A DNA stretch of 64,000 nucleotides. Source: Micrasema longulum. Taxonomy: Eukaryota > Arthropoda > Insecta > Trichoptera > Brachycentridae. Shown piece after piece: positions 11,400 to 20,912 of this stretch. Numbering within the stretch: position 1 is the stretch's first letter; each line of letters opens with the position of its first letter. The stretch covers positions 151,898 to 215,897 of the forward strand of contig JAGVSM010001209.1 of assembly GCA_022494885.1 (NCBI GenBank), written 5' to 3'. A program made the translations under genes and the position numbers. Below the pieces are notes generated by a model that did not search any database, was not told where the DNA came from, and saw only the letters and a list, made by a program, of their open reading frames with translations.

Positions 11400-11475
11400 C
11401 CATTAAATAAATATTTTAAATCAATCATAAAGAGAATGGATCCCAAGACCTTTTGCATGGTAGGCAAACGCTTTG
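11400..11475 (-). repeat. SINE-A fragment
   Basis: AAATAAATATTTTAAATCA followed by an altered B-box region (GGATCCCAAGACC) and GCATGGTAGGCAAACGC matches the middle of SINE-A copies at 28953-29156 and 54383-54628 in the same order. The tRNA-like head is lost and sequence of the M2 family follows directly. Confidence 0.5.
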
Positions 11476-11565
11476 GCCGTATAATTAAATGCTCTAATTT
11501 TTACCGTGCGTAAATTAATATTTTTGTATCCAATTTCCCGTAGAGCTGAAGTTCCTCACTAAGAA
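11476..11565 (+). repeat. M2 family fragment
   Basis: TTGGCCGTATAATTAAATGC, TAATTTTTACCGTGCG and CCGTAGAGCTGAAGTTCCTC align by eye with the end segments of the M2 copies at 30805-31085 and 62715-63000. Only the last third of the repeat is present. Confidence 0.5.
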
Positions 11566-11652
11566 ATAACTGATGTAAACGTTTGTAACAATAACGCATT
11601 AAAAGTTTTTTGACATATTTTTAATTTTTATTCTATTTAACTTTTTGTGGAA

Positions 11653-11896
11653 ATCGTGGGGTTACAACTAGATAGCTTCAAAATCAGCATTTGTTAGTTA
11701 CCTACTAAAAACATTTTTTTTAACCTTCTCCATGAATGGCCCAAATAGACAAGTAAAGCAGTCAAAATATTATTGGAATGATTCACTAATTGCTTATTGG
11801 TAGCATTCACAAAGGAAGATTCAAATATGTGTTTTTCGTTGGTAACTCAAAAATGCTGATTTTGAAGTTACTTAGTTTTACTAATAACCCCACGAT
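11653..11896. mobile_element. F2 foldback element, short copy
   Basis: Left arm from 11653 (ATCGTGGGGTTACAAC, then AGCTTCAAAATCAGCATTTG and TTAGTTACCTACTAAAAACA). The right arm is an inverted version ending AACCCCACGAT at 11896. About 90 bases lie between the arms. It is the deletion derivative of the 3570-4919 element, with no coding capacity. The J1 LINE tail begins within two bases of its right end. Confidence 0.68.
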
Positions 11897-11897
11897 A

Positions 11898-12175
11898 TAT
11901 ATTGTACATTGGCGGGTTTATTGCCAAATAGCAATTCCTTACAGTCAACCAATAAAATAAATGCGTTTTTTATATCATTACAATTTCGAAACGAATTCAA
12001 GAGAACAATTTTTAAAATGAAGTTAAGTACATACAAGAATAAAGTAAAATGCATTATTCGTATATTCATTAATTGAGATCAACCCTCGTATTTAATGGGA
12101 TGAAGGAGTAAAGGAGAAGAGATCGAGGAAGAAAAAAAAGATGTTTGTTTAGACGTGACATATTCGATTATTATC
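11898..12175 (-). mobile_element. J1 LINE 3' UTR copy
   Basis: The minus strand reads CACGTCTAAACAAACATC, a CT-rich block, AT-rich spacer, TTTATTTTATTGGTTG, then ATTGCTATTTGGCAAT and AACCCGCCAATGTAC. This is the J1 3' UTR of 630-920 in order. The small hairpin is kept with a T.G pair in place of C:G. The open frame at 11881-12069 on this strand is incidental. It abuts the F2 short copy, which suggests insertion at or near the foldback end. Confidence 0.68.
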
Positions 12176-12530
12176 TAACGTCACTATTGAATGGTCTTAG
12201 ACAAGAAACAGCTTAGTCAACCAAGTATAAAACACTCATGACTACTTGCTTTTTCTAGCTGACCTCATTTGTGTGCTCGCGTGCCAACTTAAAGCATTTA
12301 ATAAAATAATAATTGCAAGGTGGATGACGAATCCTATTACTTTCTTATAATATATGCGCACTTGATAATAATAATAACAACAAACATTTTATAAAAATTA
12401 AGTAGTGTGATGCAATTCAATACTATCAGCATACCTTTTTTTACATCTTACGTCACATATTCTGCGGTGCAAAAAAACCCTCAGGGAGGTCTTAACAAGA
12501 CGTCTCACCACTAAAACACAATCAATTAAA
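12176..12530. other. Nothing assigned
   Basis: No coding frame or repeat match. The sequence is moderately AT-rich up to the GAAGAAGAA-type tail of the minus-strand RTE-2 element. Confidence 0.35.
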
Positions 12531-12800
12531 TATTCTTCTTCTTTCTGCGCCATATCAGGTGCCCCCGACGTTGGCAATCACTCTAGAGTAGGCATTTCGG
12601 TCCTGTGCAAACTGCAACAGCGCCTTCCGTCCAGCCGCTGATGTTTTTCAGCCAGGACATCTCTCACCTTTCAACTCCACGCTTGCTCTCGATCTTTCCC
12701 ATCATGATTAGCTGTAGAAGCACATATTTGCTTCCGCACATGATATGGCTCAGGTATGCAAGTTTTCTGTGTTTTATTGAGGACAGTAGTTCTTTTTCAT
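12531..12800 (-). mobile_element. RTE-2 LINE, C-terminal part (3' half of split copy)
   Basis: Minus-strand reading gives a typical RTE-like C-terminus: ELLSSIKHRKLAYLSHIM, then QLIMMGKIESKRGVER, one stop (TGA in place of a sense codon), EMSWLKNISGWTEG, and after a shift VIANVGGT followed by the stop and a GAAGAAGAA-type tail. The upstream half lies at 13480-13678 on the same strand, with RTE-3 (plus) between them. Another copy of the family is at 58940-59375. The open frame at 12605-12847 (plus) is the antisense shadow. Confidence 0.75.
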
Positions 12801-13479
12801 TGACAGGGCCAATATGCTACAACCATCAACCAGACTCCGAGATCTAAAAAAAGTGCAAGATTTTGTTTATTTAGGCTCATTCATCTCCGCGGGTAGTACA
12901 GGCACATCAGAAATTAAAAGACGCATCCTAATCGCAAAGAATGATACGACTCGACTGACCAAAATTTGGCAAGCTAGGGCCATCTCGAAAAAAACTAAGA
13001 AGTTCATTGTGCGTACGCTTGTGTTCCCAATATTCTTGTATGGCGCAGAAACGTGGACAGTCAAAACACGTGAGCAGGAGAGAATAGATGCCCTCGAGGT
13101 GTGGTGCTGGCGTCGAAAGCTGAGAATACCATGGACAGCCAGAAGAACAAATGTATCTATACTGGAGGTACTCAACGTAAAAGTTCGCCTATTGGCCATA
13201 TGCTGCCAACGTATGATACAGTTTTTTGGACACATAGCTAGACGTGACCCAGGAAATATGGAGAAAATAATAATCTCGGGCAGTGTATCAGGACGAAGAA
13301 GCAGAAGCAGAGCTGCAGCTCGATGGATCGACCAGGTGAAAACTACGTCACGGGTGACCCTAAGAACTGTAGAGAGGACGCAGAGCCGTGAAGAGTAGAG
13401 ACGCTTTATCAATGGAATGGCTGGTGAGAGTACCAATGATCACGACCCTCAAAACTGAGGAACGACAGAGAAGAAGAAG
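12801..13479 (+). mobile_element. RTE-3 LINE C-terminus inserted into RTE-2
   Basis: Open frame 12814-13398 encodes 194 residues typical of the end of an RTE/BovB-like reverse transcriptase. It has FVYLGSFISAGSTGTSEIKR (thumb entry), then KFIVRTLVFPIFLYGAETWT, a WCWRRKLRIPWTARRTNVS block, and IQFFGHIARRD followed by a basic region with RWIDQVKTTS. A TAG at 13396-13398 interrupts the frame. The original frame continues to a TGA at 13456-13458, ending NDHDPQN. Then comes a GAGAAGAAGAAG tail. The catalytic YADD region and the endonuclease are absent, so it is 5'-truncated. This is the longest clean LINE frame here, so the insertion is relatively young. The minus-strand frame 12867-13436 is its shadow. 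Confidence 0.82.
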
Positions 13480-13678
13480 TTTTATTTCGGCTCCGGCTCG
13501 TCTCAGCACCTCCGCGTTGGTCGCTAAATCTGTTTTTAGGATTCTCAGCATTCTAAGGTGTAGCTACATTTCAAAAGCCTCTAATCGGTTAACGGAGTTC
13601 TCCTTGAGAGTCTATGTTTTAACCCCATAGAGCAGTATTGACCACACATAGCACTCGACCATCCTCTGTCTCAGTTTT
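13480..13678 (-). mobile_element. RTE-2 LINE, upstream part of split copy
   Basis: The minus strand reads RMVECYVWSILLYGVKT, a stop, TLKENSVNRLEAFEM, a stop, then LRMLRIL and TNAEVLRRAGAEIK. In intact relatives this is followed directly by the ELL-IK-RK block, which here is found 680 bases away at 12800. The two parts therefore belong to one element split by RTE-3. A possible short AT-rich target duplication (TTTTCATT against TTTTATTT) lies at the joints but is not decisive. Confidence 0.75.
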
Positions 13679-13689
13679 AAATAAAACAA

Positions 13690-13870
13690 CTATCACTGCA
13701 AAAAAAATATTTTATTCCATTGAATGCTGATCGTGGTATTTAACTAAATATTCAATTAAACATAGTAATAATATTGAAAGCATTAACATTGTGGTCAAAC
13801 ATTTTACAAAACGTCACTGAATATTTGTATACAATCACTTACCGACTTTACACAATACTTGTTACACCAT
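13690..13870. repeat. Repeat D copy
   Basis: AAAGCATTAACATTGTGGTC followed by AAACATT, an AATATT-rich block and ATCACTTACCGAC resembles the reverse complement of 19330-19440 and the stretch 29490-29650. The shared pieces are short and diverged, so the family is tentative. Confidence 0.4.
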
Positions 13871-14435
13871 AATTGTATTTACTTTACTTTAATAATTGTG
13901 TTACACTTGTTTCACAATAATTGTTACACAAAAATATGAAACCAACATGCCATGCATTTTTTTAAAACTATTTATCCGACAACAAAAAATATTTCTACAA
14001 CCTACTCACTGCATGTTAGGGTTGCCTATTAAACGTATTTTTGTTAAATTAATTAGTACATATATTACAAAAAAAATGAAAACAGTTTCAATCAATATTA
14101 TTTCTTACTCATAAACAAATTTGCTTTGATGCATGCGTGCCCACAAGTATTTTAAAATGAGGAAAAAAATTAAATAAACTAAAATACAACCACATTTTAA
14201 TTTCGTTATTTCAAAGTACTCGCAACAACCCACATATTTTTTTAATGATTTGCATTCCAAATGCTTTTTGAAACAAAATTAGATACACCTACGTTGTACA
14301 GTTTATAATTGTTTAATCGTAATATTTTCCGTGTTCTTTCAAACGATGACTAAACTCAACAAGCTCATTTGTTCGCGAGAAACGTTGGTATAAAATGTAT
14401 TTTTCTAAATATCTACATTTTCATATTTTTATAAA
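13871..14435. other. Nothing assigned
   Basis: AT-rich DNA. The 72-codon frame at 13896-14114 has low-complexity AT-driven composition and matches no family I know. Confidence 0.35.
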
Positions 14436-14439
14436 TGAA

Positions 14440-14500
14440 CCCAGGACCCCAAGCATAGTAAGCGAGAGCACCAACCACTACACTTCGAGGCGTATTCGTT
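14440..14500 (-). repeat. tRNA-like SINE head
   Basis: The minus strand has CTCGAAGTGTAGTGGTTGGT (A-box-like) followed, after about 30 bases, by GGTCCTGGGTTCATT (B-box-like). No acceptor stem closes and no terminator run follows at the right place. It is a SINE head and not a working tRNA gene. Confidence 0.45.
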
Positions 14501-14579
14501 TTGTCTCTAATTCCTTTTAAGGTATTTTTGCTAGAGTATCCATCGAGTCGAAAGCGCTCGCCCAGGGTTTGGATATATT

Positions 14580-14773
14580 ACAATATTTTGACTTTTTCCA
14601 AATGTTTATCGACAAAAACTAGATTTCACCTCCTAGGGTGTCATTAAGATTAAAAAATTACAACAGAGGTAGAGAACATTTTAGAGAAGGGAATAGAAAT
14701 GACAGGTCGTAAGACTTGTAAATGCCTAAACTTCCATTTTCCCTTCTCTAAAATGTTCTCCATCTCTGTTGTT
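14580..14773 (+). repeat. F1 element, hairpin deletion derivative
   Basis: After F1 landmarks (CAATATTTTGAC, GACAAAAACTAGATTTCACC, TCCTAGGGTGTC) two 31-base inverted arms lie at 14661-14691 and 14741-14771, differing at two positions, with a 49-base loop. The arms are the CAACAGAG...AGAACATTTTAGAGAAGGG sequence and its complement. The loop keeps the internal GGTCGTAAGACTTGTAAATG segment. This copy shows most clearly that F1 carries inverted internal arms. Confidence 0.68.
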
Positions 14774-15059
14774 TTTTTTAAATTTTGATATATTTTACAC
14801 AAATATCAACATTCTTATTCTGCTTGCATATAGGAAACAACTTATAAAACAGGGCTGAACAATCAAATAATAACAAATAATTTATTTAATTTAAATAAAC
14901 ATGATTTTAATTTCGAAAATTATTTATTTTTTAAGAATATACGTGTACTTCGTGCCCTACACAGTTTTTCTGTATTTTTTAAATGTTTGACGAGCAATTA
15001 TATGACACAGACACATGCGTATATCACCACAAATATAGGATAAGAAACATAAAAAATAT
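14774..15059. other. AT-rich, nothing assigned
   Basis: Short AT-rich spacer between F1 and the J2 LINE end. No frame or repeat recognised. Confidence 0.3.
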
Positions 15060-15840
15060 TTTTTTAAAACATATACATGGCACATCAATATGGTAAACAG
15101 TTAACTCAAGCATTTGGAAAATCATCAAGGAGTTTCCTGCTTAAATCCCTCCCACTAAAGAAAATCCAGTCCTTAACCTCTCCTTATTGTTTGGCCAGAA
15201 GTGTGTTAGTCCTTCTTTTAGGTACAGTTGTCTCATATCCAGCACCTTCATGTATTGTAACAGCTGTTCTGACGGGTATGTTAGAGGGCACCGGAATATT
15301 ATTCTGAATAATAATTTCTGTGAAATTATGAGCGGCTTGAAAAAGGATGCCGCACAACCCCCCCAGCCAGCTATTCCATAGGTTGCCGTGGATTGAAACA
15401 GAGCAAAGTACACATTTCTGAGAGAGTCAATATTTAGAATATCTCTAAGAGAGCAGAATAGATGGTACAGCTTTCTCAACCTAGAGTTCAGTGACTGGAC
15501 CTGAGCCTCTCATTGCAAATTCCTATCAATGATAACACCAAGGTATTTTAAAGAATCTACCCGTTGCAGAAGTTGGTGAGTTTTATCACAGTAAATTACT
15601 TGATTATGCGTATTGCTTGGTAGTGAACTATTATTAATACAAAATGCCGGATATTTAGTTTTATCGATATTAAGTGTAAAATGATTAATATTTGAGCTAT
15701 TTAGAGAAGAAATGGATTTATCTCTTCCAAAAGATAGCAATCCATTGGGTTTGTGAATAACGTTTCGAACGGAATATTGAATATGGGTAAAGTTAAGTCC
15801 AGGGAGCACGAAAAGGAATTAAAATTGAAATTCTAGGATC
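15060..15840 (-). mobile_element. J2 LINE reverse-transcriptase C-terminal half
   Basis: Two minus-strand open blocks (15809-15510 and 15479-15141) lie in the same frame and are separated by one TGA at 15507-15509 where a Trp codon is expected. The first contains DSLKYLGVIIDRNLQ, the usual LINE segment after the catalytic domain. The second has LRNVYFALFQSTATYGIAGW, QKLLFRIIFRCP, and LDMRQLYLKEGL. After a short deletion near 15180 the frame resumes with VKDWIFFSGRDLSRKLLDDF, matching J2 at 1002-1229. The copy keeps more of the RT thumb than any Jockey-like fragment here except J10. The plus-strand frame 15077-15307 is its shadow. Confidence 0.78.
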
Positions 15841-16802
15841 TACAGAGAATCGGGAGTATATTTGTATTTTAGTTTGAAAATTGAAAAAAGGTATGAAGAA
15901 ACTGAAGTCTAGAAAAAAATGGGTGATTCCCTACACCTAAGTTATTAACATAAAAATAATGTGTTAAATGACTCGATTGCTTCATTCGTATTTTATAAAT
16001 TATATGTCAGATCTTCGAGGAATATATTATTTGAAGAAAGTTGATGTCTGTACATTGTTACATTGTTCGAACGTACCACGATACATGTAACTTGTAATAT
16101 AGTACATTATGGCACAGATGCATTGTATGGCAGAGTTAACAAATGACTCCTTTGGACTGGAACTAAATGCTTGTCAAAAGTTGACACTGAAAAGTCCGAA
16201 TCGATTGTTCACAGATTGACATTATGATCATCATAAATATCGTTCTTTATTATCCAGAGGACAAAAACCATTTCGTTTTTATTGTTTCTATTTTAATAAC
16301 TTTTGTTTGTTTTATTATTTTATTCAACGCTGTCGATGGTAATATTTATATATTTAAAAGTCAATTAAGGCAAAAAATGCCAATTATTTGCTAGAGACAT
16401 ATTTTGAGATCTGCCACTTTTTAGTATTTATCAACTTCATGCAAATATTAAAAACTGTAAATAATCGTAAGTGAAATTACAGTATATCAATTGTTTCTAA
16501 ATCATTCAACCAGTGTTTCATATCTACACTGAGTTTTTGCTAATATATCCGTTGATATTGTATTATTGCTTTAAAAACATTATGTCGTTTTTCGTACTGA
16601 AAATATTTTTTACTGCTAATTGTCATATATCAATTTTTTTTAAATGTCTTGTAGAATATTACTTATATATAGCTCATTTTGTAATTTTTGTCTAAAAAAA
16701 TTTTTTTTCTTGTGACAGCAATATAAAGTAAATTTAATACAATAATTCAATCAGATGAATCTCACTTTCATAAATAAAGATTTCAGCTCTTTAAACTTAC
16801 AA
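15841..16802. other. Nothing assigned
   Basis: AT-rich DNA with weak T-rich frames (for example 16513-16695) of membrane-like but low-complexity composition that I do not accept as genes. Confidence 0.35.
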
Positions 16803-16975
16803 ACATCAACAGATGAAAGAATTGAAGGAATATAAATGTTCAAATATGGTCAGAATTGTGAATGTTACAGTGTGTAAAGTCACTTCAACCACCCGATGGC
16901 AGGTCACAAGCCCTGTAGATGCCTAGACTTCTATATATTACCATTTCTTAAATGTTCTTTATCTCTGTTGTAATA
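16803..16975 (+). repeat. F1 element copy
   Basis: Landmarks in order: ATCAACAGATGAAAGAATTG, GTTCAAATATGGTCAGAATT, TGTGTAAAGTCACTTCAACC, GGCAGGTCACAAGCCCTGTA, GATGCCTAGACTTC, then CTTAAATGTTCTTTATCTCT and TTGTAAT. The outer left arm is missing. Confidence 0.6.
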
Positions 16976-17094
16976 CGTTAATTTAATATAAGTCAACTTG
17001 GTGAAAGAATTGGGTAAACAGGTAAATTCATTATGCAGAGAAGTAAAATTACAATTTATTTTAAAAAAAGTATTACTCATATCAACATACATTT

Positions 17095-17240
17095 TTTTAC
17101 AAGAAAAATTGGCCACTCAAACCAGCCAATGATAAGTCATGAGCCCTGTAAATGCCTAAGTTTTTGTATATCCTTTCCCAACATGTTTTTTTTTAATATC
17201 TGTTGAAAAAAATTTAGATGTAAATAACTCCCTAGGTAAT
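17095..17240 (+). repeat. F1 element, partial
   Basis: TGGCCACTCAAACCAGCCAA, ATGAGCCCTGTAAATGCCTA and a diverged CATGTT-rich right part, followed by GATGTAAATAACTCCCTAGG. It lies 120 bases from the previous F1 copy in the same direction. The intervening sequence is not F1. Confidence 0.5.
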
Positions 17241-18477
17241 AAAATTTTCCTGTCTCCAAACATTTGGACGTATTATAATGCCTAAAACTAGATTATTTTT
17301 TTTAATTCGAAGGAGTTAACTCGGGCCAAAATAGCCAAAAATTTCAGTTCTCCAAGGAGGCAATTATAAATACTATATTCATCGGTACATATTGGTGTAA
17401 AGTAAAATCGATATTTATATACGAAACTGGGTATATTTGTATGAAAATTTAAAATATTTTTATTGGTAGCCTGTATTTAAACATGTTTAGAAAATAATTT
17501 TGTGTTTATATATTCTATTTTTCATACAGAAAACTTAATTTTACGTTGTAGATAAAATCGAAGTTAAACGTTAACTTCCCATTGTCATACGGGCTTAGGT
17601 ATGCACACGGTCCAAACGATATTCAAACGATCCTTAGAATTAAACTCTTATAAAACTGGCAAAAATATTAAAATAGCGACTCACATCAATTCAAAAATGA
17701 ACTAATACATTTGACAAAAACCAACGAACTCTGAAGATGTATCGTATAAACCACAAGATGTCTTTATTAAATAATGAATAAAAGAAATCGTAACAATAAA
17801 TTTAATTAATTAATTCCAGACCTGTGACCACGAAATTCTGCATTGTTGAATTAACTTTTGTTATAAATGTATGTTTAGCTTGCTAGAGATCAAACCTGTG
17901 GCAAGTATGGAAGGCAAATGCACTGACGAAGTTTTTCAAAATAAAATGTTTGCCATATCTGCCCACCAGATAATGTATCTAGTCAGTCCTAATTCCTAAT
18001 CCCACATTCAATAAGGCCCTAAATCACAATACGCGTGATTGTATTACTGCGCCTTTATGATTTTCTATTACCGAATATTACACACATGAGAATTTATTAT
18101 TAAGAATACATAATATCTGGACCTAATACATTATGTTTTATTGTGTACATACATATTACCCAACACACACGTATAATTTCTCTTAAAATTCCAAGATTCT
18201 GATACTGAAGACATTGTATAATTTCCATGGTGAGTATTTATAGCATATATTTGATTCGATATTCCTTGAGCGTTGAAAAAGTACATTTGAACGTAATTAT
18301 GCAGAAAACAGGCCAGCCAAATAAAATGTAAACTGAAATAATAGCACTTTTGTGAAAAGAGTGAATAATAAAATCTGCCCAACAGTTAGAATATTTTCTT
18401 CTTTGATAGTGATAAATAATGCATTCATTCGTTTTTATAATACAAAACATTATTTAATTATATATATATTACCTGAG
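17241..18477. other. Nothing firm; a tRNA-like fragment near 17880-17945
   Basis: Minus-strand TGCCTTCCATACTTGCCACA then GGTTTGATCTC near 17945-17880 resembles the middle of SINE-A but is too diverged to call. The rest is AT-rich. The two overlapping frames at 18131-18450 look random. Confidence 0.35.
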
Positions 18478-19085
18478 ATATGCTGATGACACCACACTTA
18501 TTGGATCGTCAGAGATTGAAATGAAAGAACTAATTGACCGAATAGGTGCTAGGTTCTCTCATCAGCGATGGCGGGGGGTGTGAAGGTGAAATACGGCGAC
18601 GTATAGGTATTGCCAAAAGTGCTATGAGTCGGCTGGTGAAGATTTAGAAGAATCGCAGTATAACCGTTAACACCAAAAAGATACTGATGAAGGCCTTGGT
18701 TTTCTGTGTTCATGTACGGTGTGGAGTGTTGGACGCCGAGGACGGCCAGACGTACGAATACATCTATAATCCAGGAACTGGACATATGAGAGAGTCTAAA
18801 ATCCATGTGCGAGAAAAGAATCCTGCAATTCTTTGGGTATATTTCCAGGGAAAATTCTGATAGTTTGGAGAAAACTATTCTCCTGGGAAGTGTCGAAGGG
18901 ACAAGGTCGCGTGGACTTTATCCGACAAGACGGAGCGGCACAGCCACTGAATTATCAGAATCATCACTGATAAATGCCTTTAAAAGAGCACAAGACCGTT
19001 CCAGATGGAGAACGACTGTTTACAGACGAGCCATGCCTGGAGTTAGGTGTAATCACCATCCTCAGACATGAGGCATGGATTGAAG
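18478..19085 (+). mobile_element. RTE-4 LINE with RT catalytic motif YADD
   Basis: At 18479-18490 the frame reads YADD inside LRYADDTTLIGSSEIEMKEL, which is the metal-binding motif of reverse transcriptase. The next part is deleted. It resumes as EGEIRRRIGIAKSAMSRLVK, then broken LMKALVFCV and a decayed segment, and an open frame at 18805-19071 with EKRILQFFGYISRENSDSLE, KTILLGSVEGTRSRG and AQDRSRWRTTVYRRAMPG, ending HHPQT and TGA. It has several stops and shifts and is inactive. The adjoining 19094-19270 block may be its 3' UTR. Confidence 0.78.
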
Positions 19086-19093
19086 AGAGAGAT

Positions 19094-19270
19094 ATTTGAC
19101 CAGTTTTAATGAAAGTCTGGGTGACCACACAGTTTAAGATGCGCATTTTGAAGGAGCAGCCAGCCTTGGTAAAATTATTATGTATGTTGTGTCATTATGT
19201 ACCGAACATAATTATTATTTTACATTTTCATTAGGGTTTGGAAATACTATATACATACTGCGGTGATCTT
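19094..19270 (+). repeat. Repeat X, left member of inverted pair
   Basis: Begins TTTGACCAGTTTTAATGAAA, contains GGTGACCACACAG, GCGCATTTTGAAGGAGCAGC, CAGCCTTGGTAAAATTATTA and TTAGGGTTTGGAAATACTAT. An inverted copy is at 20741-20912. It follows immediately on the RTE-4 stop, so it may be the RTE-4 3' UTR. Alternatively the pair are ends of one 1.8 kb foldback. Confidence 0.6.
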
Positions 19271-19319
19271 GAAGATGGAGGAGTATTTTAGTGTATGCAT
19301 GTTAGTATATTGAGTGTCT

Positions 19320-19440
19320 TGACGAAGAGAAGAGTACGCCTCGAAACCGGAAGACTACAGACGTTGGTAAGTGGTTATATACTAATATTTACTTACATTA
19401 GATCAAATGTTTGACCACAAAGTTAATGCTTTAAAAATAA
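19320..19440 (-). repeat. Repeat D copy
   Basis: The minus strand has AAGCATTAACTTTGTGGTCA, AACATTTGATC, GTAAGTAAATATTAGTATAT, AACCACTTACCAACGTC and CGGTTTCGAGGCGTAC. Parts recur at 29490-29650 (GTAAATATTAGTATTCAACA then CGGTTTCGAGACGTACCC) and at 13690-13870. Possibly a SINE; family unknown. Confidence 0.5.
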
Positions 19441-19455
19441 ATAATATTTTATTAG

Positions 19456-19580
19456 GGTACTTGATTGTAAAGAAACTCACGACTCAAGGGTCCGTGGTTT
19501 GAATTCCACTCTACCCCAACTTGATTCCTATTTTCTAATAGTGGTTTATATACAACCTGTTCAAAATGGCATTCAAAAAT
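19456..19580 (+). mobile_element. SINE-C copy
   Basis: Carries a B-box-like GTGGTTTGAATTCC, CACTCTACCCCAACTTGATT, TATTTTCTAATAGTGG and CTGTTCAAAATGGC in the SINE-C order seen at 6735-6902. The A-box half is diverged. Position 19637-19695 downstream carries a short piece of repeat X (TGGTTGACCACACAAC). Confidence 0.58.
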
Positions 19581-19695
19581 AAATATATCGGTAAATATTT
19601 TTTTTAATTGGTGTAAAATGAATTTTGGTGATTTTTTAAGTCTGGTTGACCACACAACCTTTGATATGTATTTTGCAAAAAACAGCCAGATCTAA

Positions 19696-20740
19696 ATTAA
19701 ATGATACCTTATTGAAACTTGTACATTCAGTTACATATGTCTTTTTTTTATAACAAGTATTTTTAAATTAATCAAATTATAAAATTAAATTAATGTTGTA
19801 CTTTTCCACTTTGATTTATTAAGGGAACTAGATTTATGGAGGCATTATTAGTATTTTCATCAGCATCTATACAGTAAGATATTTCAAGTGCTGTGGGTGT
19901 TTTCTGCAAATTGAGAAATGTTATCAACACTATTTTCAGAAGGTGTTTATTACAGTTTTGTATGAAAGCGGGCTGGCTGTTTTACGCAGAGCATGGAACC
20001 TTACTGCACCCGATAACACAAATATTGTTTTCTTTCAAAAGTGTGAACTGACTTCTTTCTGCTTAACTACCTACATTTGACATAGAAATTCTAAAAGCCC
20101 ACCAGTCCTGGGGGACTATGTCAGCTGCGCACAGAGTAAAATTTACAGGAATGTAAATTATGTAAAATCATTCAGATTTTTCGTCTTATAAAATTTATAT
20201 GTTTTTAAACTTAAGTACTTTTCTGCTGTATAAAAATTATTTTAAAACATTGAATACTAATGCATTTTTACATGTTTCGGCTCAATGCAGGCAATTCCGG
20301 AAGATACTAAAATACTACATACATAATATTATTTTCATGTAAAAATAAGAAGAAAAAAAATCTTCCTTTAAAGATGATCGGGGCTTATTACTGTATGATT
20401 TATGTATCTAGAAGTTCATATTTATTTTCACAATAAATATTTTGAGTATTTGAAAATCTTGAACCGATTTCTTACGATTACATAAAAATCCAACGGCACT
20501 ATCAAATTCCATAAATGATAATATTTTTTTTTTATTACAATTATTTTTTTAATTAATTAAATGGCAGGCAAACGCACAAACTAATAAGTAAACCAGGATA
20601 TCATTTAGTTTACGTATATATTAAAGTACTGTATTACCGTTGTACATAATAGACACGTTACAAGGGGGTAAAATAAGGCATGTCGATTCGTGGATAGTTG
20701 CCTTCCTTCCATCTTTTTCTCACATAAATGTTTGCATATT
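19696..20740. other. Nothing assigned
   Basis: AT-rich, flanked by the inverted repeat X copies. The GC-richer portion 19880-20150 has no frame longer than chance. No transposase motif was found between the two X arms. Confidence 0.35.
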
Positions 20741-20912
20741 GATCACTGTAGTATATATAGTATTTCCAAACCCTAATAAAAATATAAAATAATAATTATG
20801 TTCAATACATAATGACACAACATGCATAATAATTTTACCAAGGCTGGCTGCTTCTTCAAAATGCGCATCTTGGGCTGTGTGGTCACCCAGACTATGATTA
20901 AAACTGGTCAAA
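20741..20912 (-). repeat. Repeat X, right member of inverted pair
   Basis: Reverse complement of 19094-19270 with moderate divergence. It ends ACTGGTCAAA at 20912. The minus-strand frame 20720-20911 (63 codons) spans it and reads GDHTAQDAHFEEAASLGK. The plus copy has a related but broken frame, so faint coding ancestry cannot be excluded. Confidence 0.6.

Noticed and set aside
12867..13436. 189-codon minus-strand open frame
   Set aside because: It is exactly antisense to the RTE-3 reverse-transcriptase tail, which has the recognisable protein pattern. No independent motif.
15077..15307. 76-codon plus-strand frame
   Set aside because: Antisense shadow of the J2 LINE, whose minus frame has the RT pattern.
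19094..20912. Autonomous DNA transposon between the inverted X repeats
   Set aside because: The 1.5 kb interior contains no transposase motif, and the left repeat is as well explained as an RTE-4 3' UTR.
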